This document shows positions 35,253 through 42,834 of a stretch of DNA of 64,000 bases, in pieces (positions within the stretch are counted from its first letter, which is position 1; every line of letters starts with the position of its first letter). The notes below the pieces were generated by a model. It made no database searches, had not been told where the DNA came from, and saw only the letters and a program-made list of their open reading frames with translations. This DNA comes from Streptomyces noursei (GTDB lineage: Bacteria; Actinomycetota; Actinomycetes; Streptomycetales; Streptomycetaceae), in the NCBI RefSeq assembly GCF_016917755.1, contig NZ_CP070326.1, positions 5,146,001-5,210,000 on the forward strand, in the 5' to 3' direction. Made by a program: the position numbers and the translations under genes.

Positions 35253-36119
35253 CTAATCCTGGCCGGTGTGCGTGTACGGCCGCCAGGTGGTGAAGATGCT
35301 GTGGGCCTCGGCGGGCCAGCTGGAGGGCATCCGGTCCAGGCTGACCCGGCGGAAGGCGAACCGCGGATCGCTGGTGTTGATCACGCCGCGGTGCTGGCCT
35401 ACGTGGGCGAGCAGGCGGCGGGCCTCGTCTCGGACGGCTGGGGTCTGTTCCTGCCAGGTGCCGGAGGTGAAGTGGTCGACCCGGCGACGGAGGTCGTCCA
35501 GGATGCCCGAGCGCCACTTGAAGTGGTGCACTGCGCAGATGCGGTCGGTGTCCGGCCGGTGACCGGGTGCCCGGTGGTTGCCGGAGGCCACGGTGACGTC
35601 GTGGCGGGCAAGGACGATCTTTCGTGGGTCGCCGTGCAGGAGCCGGTGGGTGAGGTGGCCTCCGAGGGGATAGGCGAGGTCGAGTCCGTCTTCGGGGCCC
35701 CAACCGGCCAGATGTCCGCCCGCGGCCACGCGGTCGAGCATCAGCCCACCGACCACGCGGTGGCCGGACCTCTCGGCCTGGGTGATGACCTCCGGGAGAG
35801 GGGCGGGGTACTGATGGAACTCGTCGGCGTCGGCGAGCAGATGCCAGCCCGGTCCGGCCTTGTGGCGAAGAGCGTCGCGGAGCTGGGTGTTGGTGTGCTC
35901 GTGCCACGGGCCCGTGCTGGTGCCGGTGGGGATGATGCCCAGCTCGCGGCTGGCGGACTGGAGTTCATGCCGACGGGCGTCGGGGACGTGATCGGGAAAG
36001 TGGAAGGCGAGCAGGATTCGCTCGATGCCCAGCCGCTGGTAGTGGCGGATCCAGGCGGTCAGCAAAGGTGGCTCGACGGGACCGATGACGGCGATCAGAG
36101 CGGGAGGCGTGGTCAGCAT
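35253..36119 (-). CDS. Glycosyltransferase family 2-like (GT-A)
   Basis: A 288-residue protein with a GT-A fold of the Glyco_tranf_2_4/DUF23 type: an N-terminal VIGPVEPPLLTAWIRHYQRL, the metal-binding motif in LLADADEF (Asp about 97 and 99), and a late HHFKWRSG segment. ATG 36119 with AAGGAG upstream is the start, and it overlaps the previous gene by 7 nt. It probably transfers a sugar from a nucleotide sugar; donor and acceptor are unknown. No membrane helices are present. Confidence 0.78.
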   Translation of the reverse strand: MLTTPPALIAVIGPVEPPLLTAWIRHYQRLGIERILLAFHFPDHVPDARRHELQSASRELGIIPTGTSTGPWHEHTNTQLRDALRHKAGPGWHLLADADEFHQYPAPLPEVITQAERSGHRVVGGLMLDRVAAGGHLAGWGPEDGLDLAYPLGGHLTHRLLHGDPRKIVLARHDVTVASGNHRAPGHRPDTDRICAVHHFKWRSGILDDLRRRVDHFTSGTWQEQTPAVRDEARRLLAHVGQHRGVINTSDPRFAFRRVSLDRMPSSWPAEAHSIFTTWRPYTHTGQD

Positions 36120-37351
36120 CGGGACTCCTTCGTACGCAGCGAGGCGAAGGTCCGGACGAGGAAGTCGGCTTGCTCGGTGGCGGTCCACATCCCCAGCAGC
36201 CCCGGCGCCTCGGGTCCGGGCCGTGCGGGTGGCTGGCGGATCACGGCGTGCAGAGCGTTGGCGAGACTGTCCGGGTCGCCGGCGGGGAAGGTCAGGGCCC
36301 AGGGTTGGCCGCGTAGGCGGGCAGTGAGATGCGGGTCGTGGTCGGAGACGATCAGGGGGACGCCAAGGCGGGCGGCATCCATCACGAGCCCGGATTCTTT
36401 GCCGACACCCGCATGTCGGGCGACCAGGGCAGCGTCGGCGGCGCCGTACACCAGCCGCAGCACGCTTTCCGCGACGGGGCCGACCACGATATGCAGGTGA
36501 AGATTAGGCAGGTCCCGCCACCGTTCCAGTACGGCTGCGTCGAGCGGCTGGCCTGTGACCACCAGATGTAGCGGCTCGGTCAGGCGGATCAGTGCAGCAT
36601 TGACGGTGGCGATGTCCTTGTATGGCCACCAGCCGCCCATCAGGCACACCACGGCTTCGGCGGCGGGGATGTCGAAGGCCGCCCGGCTGCCCTCGCGTTC
36701 GGCGGCGGTCAGGCGGCGGCTGTCGTCGACCGCGAAGGCCCTCACCACTCCGGGCAGCTCAGGGAAGGCCGCGGCGCACTGATCAGCGACGGCCTGAGTC
36801 GGGTACACCGCGACAGTCCGCCCCTCGCCTCGGCGGGTGAGCCGGCCGAGCAGCCGCACGGCCGCGTCCTCGGTGGTGACCTGCTCGTGGACGAACCGCA
36901 GGTGCGGCTGGCCGCTGAGGAGGGCGGCGGCCCCGTGCAGGGCCTCGCTCGCGGTCATGATCACCACCGCCTCGGCGCCGGGTTCCAGGTGGCGGGCGGT
37001 CCGCAGGGCGGATGCTTCGGTCAGGCAGCGAGCCACCAGGGTGACCTGGTGCGGCTGTCGCCGCAGATGGCGCGGCCAGCGGCGCGAGCAGAAGACCCGC
37101 TGCCCGATTGCCGAGAGCCTGGCCGCGAGCCGGGAGGCGGCCAGCAGCACGGTCGCCAAGCGCCCAGTCGGTGTGGTCACCAGCCGGGCGCCTGCCTCGC
37201 GCAGGGCTGCGACCGCGTCACGGGCGATCCCGTTCGGAGCGATGACCAGGCTGCCGGGCCGAACCTGGGCGAGTGCCACCAGCGTGCGCTGATGGTGCCC
37301 GCCCAAGCGGTCGGCGTACGGCTCGATGAGTACAAGGGGGCCGCTGGTCAT
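36113..37351 (-). CDS. GT-B glycosyltransferase
   Basis: A 412-residue protein with a GT-B outline: an N-terminal Rossmann unit (LVLIEPYADRLGGHHQRTL) and a C-terminal donor domain with VCLMGGWWPYKDI, HIVVGPVAESVLRLVYGAAD and ESGLVMDAARLGVPLIVSD. That last part matches the donor-site Glu motif of GT4 enzymes. It overlaps both neighbours (ATGA upstream, 7 nt downstream), so the stoichiometry is probably linked by coupled translation. Confidence 0.78.
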   Translation of the reverse strand: MTSGPLVLIEPYADRLGGHHQRTLVALAQVRPGSLVIAPNGIARDAVAALREAGARLVTTPTGRLATVLLAASRLAARLSAIGQRVFCSRRWPRHLRRQPHQVTLVARCLTEASALRTARHLEPGAEAVVIMTASEALHGAAALLSGQPHLRFVHEQVTTEDAAVRLLGRLTRRGEGRTVAVYPTQAVADQCAAAFPELPGVVRAFAVDDSRRLTAAEREGSRAAFDIPAAEAVVCLMGGWWPYKDIATVNAALIRLTEPLHLVVTGQPLDAAVLERWRDLPNLHLHIVVGPVAESVLRLVYGAADAALVARHAGVGKESGLVMDAARLGVPLIVSDHDPHLTARLRGQPWALTFPAGDPDSLANALHAVIRQPPARPGPEAPGLLGMWTATEQADFLVRTFASLRTKESRC

Positions 37352-38052
37352 CCGGCCACGGCCTGATCCCCGTGGGCGTCGGCGAACCTGCTCCGCAGCC
37401 AGGACGGATCGTTGAGGTGGTCGAAAACCTTCGGATCGTGGGCAGCCGCGCGAGCGAAGGCGACGCCCTCACGGGCCCCTGCCGTGGCGTAGGTGGCGAA
37501 CTCCCCATCCCGGCTGTTGATCCACGCCGCTACCCGGTGGCGGGCGTCCTCGTCCGCCATGCCGTACTCACTGCCGCGAGCGAGCATCCCGCACTCGCGG
37601 AAGCCGGCCTTCCAGGCATGGAAAGGGCTCTGATTGAACCGAGTGACACCCGCGGACTGTTCGGCGAACTCGACACGGCCGGGCAGCGCGGCCAGCACAT
37701 CCACCGCCTCGCCCATCTCGCGCAGGGCACTGCGGCGGATCAGCTTCAGCCCGCCGTAGCCGTAGGTCAGGCCGTTGACGGGATTGATCGCCCGCCATAC
37801 CCGCATGGACACGCCCTCGCCCAGCGGCTCGACGGCAGCCGGGGCGAATCCGGTGTCGATGGCGAAGTCGCCATCGGCGAGGAAGAACTGCTCGCGGTCG
37901 ACGACCTCGGCGCACAGCCGGTAGGCCCGGCGCATCCCGTGCACGCCGTGCAGACGCTTGACCGTGCCGCCGAGGGTCCGCTGAAGCCGGGAGTGCAGGC
38001 GGTCGGCCATCGGCTCGTCGTAGGAGAGGAAGACCGCATCGAATTCGGTCAC
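37348..38052 (-). CDS. GT-A-like protein with DGD motif
   Basis: A 234-residue protein. It begins FDAVFLSYDEP and has RLHGVHGMRRAY followed by QFFLADGDFAID, where DGD probably binds metal and nucleotide sugar, then NPVNGLTYGYGGLKLI. From memory these segments resemble small glycosyltransferase-like proteins in large phages rather than cellular glycan synthases. The GTG at 38052 overlaps the upstream stop (GTGA) after a GGAGG; an upstream extension lacks conserved motifs. Confidence 0.65.
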   Translation of the reverse strand: MTEFDAVFLSYDEPMADRLHSRLQRTLGGTVKRLHGVHGMRRAYRLCAEVVDREQFFLADGDFAIDTGFAPAAVEPLGEGVSMRVWRAINPVNGLTYGYGGLKLIRRSALREMGEAVDVLAALPGRVEFAEQSAGVTRFNQSPFHAWKAGFRECGMLARGSEYGMADEDARHRVAAWINSRDGEFATYATAGAREGVAFARAAAHDPKVFDHLNDPSWLRSRFADAHGDQAVAG

Positions 38053-39206
38053 GAGAGGGCCTCCAAGTAGCGGCCGGCGACCAGGGCGGGAGCGAAGTCG
38101 GCAGTGGAGGTGTGAGCGCGCTTGGCGTGCACGGCGTGGAACTCGTCGTCCGTGGCCAGGCGTTCGGCCAAGGCAACGGCCTCGGCCGGAGTGGTGAAGC
38201 ACAGCTCGGGGTCGATGTGCTCGGCGAGCCAGCCCAGGCGCGGGGCGATGACCGGCAGGCCCATGCCCTGGCAGTCGATCACGCTCATGGACCACGGGCA
38301 GCTGGGCCTGAACGGGGCGATGCCGAAGCGGGCGTCGGCCAGCAGATTCCTGTAGCGGACGCGGTCACCCCGGTCGGAGACGACCTTGACGTGCGGCAGG
38401 GCGGCGAGCTCGTCGCGCATCCGCTCGGGGCTGTCGTCCAGTCCCGTACGAGCCGGCCGGCGCCGGCCGAACAGGTCCATGACCTGGAGATGCACCGCAC
38501 CGGAGGCCACCAGATCGCGGGCCAGGTGCACGAACCGCTCGGTCCCGTAGTGCGCGTAGAGCCTGTGGTTGTAGACCCCGATCGCCGCAGCGCCCTGCCG
38601 ACGTTGGACCGCAGCTGGGTCGCGAACCAGCCGCTCGTCACGCGGCGCGGGGACCACTCGCAACCGGTCCCCCATGTCCACCGTCGTGCGGGCGGCGGCG
38701 GCCGACACCCATGAGGCAGCCGTCGAGGAGTGGACCATCACCCGGTCACAGGCCGCCAGCCCGGCGGCGAACGCCAGCAGCACCGGGCGCCCCAGCCCCA
38801 CGTCGTTTAGCGACGGATCGAGCAGGAGCTGACCACCACCGCTGAAGGAGAACGGCAGGTAGTGGCAGTAGCCGGCCAGCAACGCGTCCGACCCGGCTTC
38901 CAACAGGGCCGTGCGGATCGCCGGGGCCTCCTCGATCTGGTTGGCCACGACGGTATCCGGCTTCTCGGCGCGGATCAGCGCCACCAGTTCGTCGATGTCC
39001 GCGGAGAAGCGGGCGCGGTACTTCGTCCCCGGCACCTTCGTCTGGTGGAAGCCGCAGCGGGCGTCCCCGGCCGCAGCCGGAGCCGCGACGGTCACCTCGG
39101 CACCGGCATCGGCCAGAGCGGGGGCGAGAAGGTCCGCGAAGATCCATCCCGAATCCGCGGACAGCCGGTCAGGGTTGGAGATGTTGAGCAGGTACAGCAC
39201 GCGCAT
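38049..39206 (-). CDS. GT-B glycosyltransferase, first gene of operon
   Basis: A 385-residue GT4-like protein. It starts VLYLLNISNPDRLSADSGW, has the central IGVYNHRLYAHYGTERFVHL, and the donor-site region APFRPSCPWSMSVIDCQGMGLPVIAP. A GAGGGAGG ribosome site precedes ATG 39206. It heads the five-gene operon that runs left to 34683. The divergent XRE/deformylase genes share its 147-bp promoter region. Confidence 0.78.
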   Translation of the reverse strand: MRVLYLLNISNPDRLSADSGWIFADLLAPALADAGAEVTVAAPAAAGDARCGFHQTKVPGTKYRARFSADIDELVALIRAEKPDTVVANQIEEAPAIRTALLEAGSDALLAGYCHYLPFSFSGGGQLLLDPSLNDVGLGRPVLLAFAAGLAACDRVMVHSSTAASWVSAAAARTTVDMGDRLRVVPAPRDERLVRDPAAVQRRQGAAAIGVYNHRLYAHYGTERFVHLARDLVASGAVHLQVMDLFGRRRPARTGLDDSPERMRDELAALPHVKVVSDRGDRVRYRNLLADARFGIAPFRPSCPWSMSVIDCQGMGLPVIAPRLGWLAEHIDPELCFTTPAEAVALAERLATDDEFHAVHAKRAHTSTADFAPALVAGRYLEALS

Positions 39207-39292
39207 GATGCGTCGCCTCCCTCATCTGCCCGGAAGGGTCGATCCGGGTCGGTGAGGGAAGGAAACCGGCGACGCGAGCCGTGACGGGATGA

Positions 39293-39316
39293 TGAACTGG
39301 GATCACTCACGGTTCA
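39293..39316. promoter_or_regulatory. Candidate operator, TGAAC inverted repeat
   Basis: TGAAC (39293-39297) and GTTCA (39312-39316) form a palindrome with 14-bp spacing in the shared region between the glycosyltransferase operon and the XRE gene. It is a plausible site for the XRE protein. Confidence 0.35.
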
Positions 39317-39353
39317 TTCATGCTCACCAACGAGGACGCGGGGCGGGGCTTCG

Positions 39354-40337
39354 ATGGACGCGCAGGAAGACGAGATCACCGTTGAACGGGCGGCCGAGAA
39401 CTTCGCGGCAGAGGTCGCGCGGTGGCGGGAAGTGCGCGGCATGTCCAAGCGGGCCTTAGCGCAGGCCATGGGCTTCGACCCGTCGTACGTCAGCCACGTG
39501 GAATCCGGCCGCCACCGGCCCCGTGAGGAGTTCGCCCGGCTCGCCGACGAGGCCCTGAACGCAGGGAAGGCGATCTGGCGACGATGGTGCGACTACGAGC
39601 AGGCCAAGGCCAGGGAGGGGCAGGCCCGGCGTCCTCCCGCAGCCACGCCGCCTCCGCGCAGGCCCGAGCAGCCGTACGCGACCGGCTCCGCCCTCGTCGT
39701 CGAGCATGACGCCGCCCGGCTCCAGTACGACGGTCGCTGCTACCGGCTCACGATGCGGCGGCTGCTGCGGAACACAGGCGAGGAGCCGGTGACTCGCTAC
39801 CTGATCCGCATCTCGGTCGACCGCTACCCCGGTGACCCCGAGCGGTCGAACGCCCACTACCGAGCACACCCGCTGACCTGGGATGAACTCGACCTCACCG
39901 CCACCTGCCGGGGCGAGACGATGCGCTGGCAGGCCAAGCACGACCGCGACGCCTTCAAGGAGGTCTGGCTGCTCTTCGACAACGAACACGGCCGCTTCCC
40001 CCTCTACCCCGGCGAGTCCGTGTGGATCGAGTACGCCTACACCGTCGGCGACGACAAGTGGGGCAACTGGTTCCAGAGGGCCGTACGCCTCCCCACCGAG
40101 CAACTCGAAGTGCAGCTCGTCTTCCCCGCCGACCTCGACCCGGCGGTGTGGGGCACCGAGACCTCCATGACCGCCGAAGCCACCCCTCTACGCACCCCTC
40201 CTGTACGCAGCGACGACGGCGACCTACGGCAATTCGCGTGGATCACGACCACACCCGCCCTGCACGCTCGGTACCGTCTGGAATGGCGGTTCCGGGCACA
40301 GCCCGAACACGACACAGATCAAGGGGAGTTCAGGTGA
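39354..40337 (+). CDS. XRE regulator with a C-terminal beta-rich domain; contains a TTA codon
   Basis: A 327-residue protein with an N-terminal Cro-type helix-turn-helix (RGMSKRALAQAMGFDPSYVS, about 28-48). After a Pro-rich linker, residues 105-310 form a domain rich in Trp, Tyr and Arg (LWLLFDNEHGRFP-like and SVWIEYAYTVGDDKWGNWF segments) that looks like a ligand sensor; I recognise no named family. Codon 35 is TTA (39456-39458), so translation should need the bldA tRNA. It overlaps the deformylase gene by GTGA, implying a shared function. Confidence 0.78.
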   Translation: MDAQEDEITVERAAENFAAEVARWREVRGMSKRALAQAMGFDPSYVSHVESGRHRPREEFARLADEALNAGKAIWRRWCDYEQAKAREGQARRPPAATPPPRRPEQPYATGSALVVEHDAARLQYDGRCYRLTMRRLLRNTGEEPVTRYLIRISVDRYPGDPERSNAHYRAHPLTWDELDLTATCRGETMRWQAKHDRDAFKEVWLLFDNEHGRFPLYPGESVWIEYAYTVGDDKWGNWFQRAVRLPTEQLEVQLVFPADLDPAVWGTETSMTAEATPLRTPPVRSDDGDLRQFAWITTTPALHARYRLEWRFRAQPEHDTDQGEFR

Positions 40338-40903
40338 TTGACGTGCGGCCCAGTCAGCAGATGCGAGACCTCGGGGTCGTCCAGCGCGGCGCCGGCATCC
40401 TCGCCGAACCGGCCCGCGGCTTCGACCTGCCCGCCGAGCGAGACGTGGCCGAGCACGTCGTGGACGAGTTGTTCGCCGCCATGGCGCGAATCGGCCAAGT
40501 CCACCCCTTCGCCAAGGGCATGGGAATCGCCGCCCCGCAGATCGGCATTGGACGCGCCGCCGCTATTGTCCAGCCGCCTGGTCACGCCGCCGCCATAGTT
40601 TTGCTCAACCCGCGGATCATCACCTGCTCCAACCAGTTGGACGAGCAGTACGAAGGCTGCTTGAGCTTCTTCGACGTCCGCGGCCTCGTACCCCGTCCCC
40701 TGAAGATCACGGTCGAGACCACGGCCCTGGCCGGTGAGACCGTGACTACCGTGTACGAACGCGGCCTCGCCCGCCTTGTGCACCACGAGATCGACCACCT
40801 CGACGGACTGTTGTACACGGCACGTATGAGTAGAGGTGTCGCACCCATCCCCGTGGAGCAGTATCGCCAGACCGGCCATGCTTGGGTCTACGACGGTCCA
40901 TGA
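40334..40903 (+). CDS. Peptide deformylase (accessory copy)
   Basis: A 189-residue peptide deformylase with all three motifs: GMGIAAPQIG (62-71), EGCLS (107-111) with the metal-ligand Cys, and HEIDHLDG (151-158) with two His and the catalytic Glu. It removes the formyl group from nascent proteins. Streptomyces already have chromosomal copies, so this one is extra; it could give resistance to deformylase inhibitors or act on special substrates. The GTG overlaps the XRE stop. Confidence 0.9.
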   Translation: MIDVRPSQQMRDLGVVQRGAGILAEPARGFDLPAERDVAEHVVDELFAAMARIGQVHPFAKGMGIAAPQIGIGRAAAIVQPPGHAAAIVLLNPRIITCSNQLDEQYEGCLSFFDVRGLVPRPLKITVETTALAGETVTTVYERGLARLVHHEIDHLDGLLYTARMSRGVAPIPVEQYRQTGHAWVYDGP

Positions 40904-41010
40904 CCGGCTTGGGCGATGTCCGAGATCCCTTGCAGGGATCGAGCGAGGATGTTGCCAGTGTCCCCGAGCTATTGAGGCAAAGTCGAAGGCTGCTCCAACC
41001 CACTGGATGA

Positions 41011-42747
41011 TCACATTTGTGGTGACGAGGGCCGCTCCTCGATTCGCCTTGCAAGATCAGCGATACGGACCTGCGCGCGGCCGCGTGCGGCAATGAGTCT
41101 GGTGATGTAGTCGTCTACTTGTGTGCGGTCATAGCCCCGCCGCACTAACTCAAAACCAGGGGCTGCGACTCGATGCTCACGAGCATGGACCTCGGCAATG
41201 ATGTCTGTGACCCGGCGCCGCGCATCCGCGGCCCGGCCGCCATCCTGTCCCAGCTTTGCGATGAGCTCTTCCAGTTTGGCGATTTGGCTCAGCGCATGAT
41301 CGCGTGCGGCAACGAGTCTGGTGATGTAGTCGTTTACCTGCCCGCAGTCGTAGCCCCGCCGCACTAGCTCGAAGCCGAAGGGCGAATTCGTTGTGCTCTT
41401 CGTGGAATGGCTGGTACGGACCGTGTGCTCACGCGTGGCATCGATACGGATCTGGAGGGCCTCAGAATTGGCGGCGGCGACGATGTCTTCGGCCTGCCGC
41501 CGGGCATTTTCCACGATTCGCTGAGCTTGGCGCTCGGCATCAGCACGCGACTCCTCAGCCTCCGCGTAGAGTCGCGCAGCGCGAGTCTCGATCTCGGCCA
41601 GACGCTGATCGGCCACGATCTGCCGGGTAGCCAGGTCGCGGTCAGCCTGCTTGGCCTGCTCGCGACGTTTGGCGAGGTGAGCCTCGAACTTGGCGGCTGC
41701 CTGTGCAGCCTTGGCGCGAGTGTCCTCGAAGTAGGCGTCGGCCTCCGCGAAGAGGGCTTCGGCTTCCTCCACCTTGGCCTCGCTGTCCTTCCGTGTCCGC
41801 AGCCAGACCTGCCAAGACTTCTTGAGGACCCGTGCGGCGAGGGAGTCGGCATGCCCCAGCTGGACGACGTCCAGCAGATTGCCACCAGGTAGCCGGGTGG
41901 CGTGATCGATTAACAGTGTGCTCAGAGTGTCGTGAACGGCAGCTGCGTCCAGCGGGCGGGCCTCGGGCCGTTTGGCGAGCAGGCTCATTATGAGGTCGTT
42001 CAGCGGTTCGGGGAGGTCCTTGACGAGATCACGCGGCTCGATCGGAGTTTCGTCCAGGTGCATGCGGAGCACTGCCACGGGGCTGGTGCCAGTGAAGGGC
42101 GGGCGGCCGGTCACTGCCTCGTAGAGGAGACAGCCCAAGGAGTAGAGGTCGCTCCGATGGTCGATCTCCTGGACGCCTTCGGCCTGTTCCGGAGACATAT
42201 ACGGCGGGGAACCCAGCGTGGCGCCGGTGGCAGTGAGCGCATGGACGCTCATGGTGTCGCCTATGAACTTCGCGACACCGAAGTCCAGAACCTTGGCCGT
42301 TCCTTCGGGTGTGAGAAGTACGTTAGCTGGCTTGATGTCCCGATGGACGACGCCCTGGCCATGCGCGACATGCAGCGCCTGGGCAATCTGTGCGGCCCAA
42401 CCGACGGCGATCGGCCAGGGAGGCGTGGACTCCTTGAGCTGCTGGCGGAGGGAGACACCAGGGATGAGTTCCATTACGAGGTAAAGCGTCTGGTGCCCCC
42501 TGACCGGCACTTCACCCCAGTCATGAACCGTGACGATGTTCTGGTGGGAGAGCCGCCCTGTCAGCTGCACTTCGCGCTGGAACCTGGCCTGAGTTTCCGC
42601 CTCGTCGATGCGAGGCAGCGCATGGACGAGTTTGACTGCTACCGCACGTTTCATCCGCTCGTCTTGGGCGGACCAGACCTCGCCCATGCCGCCCGCGCCA
42701 AGGCGATTCCTGATCCGAAACCGCTCAGCGAGCAGTACGCCCCGCAT
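41011..42747 (-). CDS. Ser/Thr kinase with coiled coil and two DivIVA-like motifs
   Basis: A 578-residue protein. Residues 10-275 form a PknB-type kinase: LGAGGMGEVW, AVKLV, VVHRDIKPANVLL, VLDFGVAKF and PPYMSPEQAEG. A 130-residue charged coiled coil follows, then FELVRRGYDxxQVxDYITRL twice, 73 residues apart (about 459 and 532), which resembles the DivIVA/Wag31 N-terminal motif that binds curved membrane. No transmembrane helix is seen. ATG 42747 with GGGGAGAGG is preferred over 42780. There are two TTA codons (41911-41913 and 41146-41148). The gene lies downstream of the P-loop ATPase and is probably co-transcribed with it. Confidence 0.85.
   Translation of the reverse strand: MRGVLLAERFRIRNRLGAGGMGEVWSAQDERMKRAVAVKLVHALPRIDEAETQARFQREVQLTGRLSHQNIVTVHDWGEVPVRGHQTLYLVMELIPGVSLRQQLKESTPPWPIAVGWAAQIAQALHVAHGQGVVHRDIKPANVLLTPEGTAKVLDFGVAKFIGDTMSVHALTATGATLGSPPYMSPEQAEGVQEIDHRSDLYSLGCLLYEAVTGRPPFTGTSPVAVLRMHLDETPIEPRDLVKDLPEPLNDLIMSLLAKRPEARPLDAAAVHDTLSTLLIDHATRLPGGNLLDVVQLGHADSLAARVLKKSWQVWLRTRKDSEAKVEEAEALFAEADAYFEDTRAKAAQAAAKFEAHLAKRREQAKQADRDLATRQIVADQRLAEIETRAARLYAEAEESRADAERQAQRIVENARRQAEDIVAAANSEALQIRIDATREHTVRTSHSTKSTTNSPFGFELVRRGYDCGQVNDYITRLVAARDHALSQIAKLEELIAKLGQDGGRAADARRRVTDIIAEVHAREHRVAAPGFELVRRGYDRTQVDDYITRLIAARGRAQVRIADLARRIEERPSSPQM
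41084..41376. repeat. Internal 74-bp duplication in the kinase gene
   Basis: Segments 41084-41157 and 41303-41376 are close copies 219 bp apart and encode the two DivIVA-like motifs. The preserved third positions suggest a recent duplication or gene conversion. Confidence 0.8.
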
Positions 42748-42834
42748 ACCTGCCCTCTCCCCTAGACGGGTTGCCGTCATGATGCGACGGCCTGTCCCGG
42801 AATGCCTTCACGCGTATCACCCCTTGTTGGCAGT

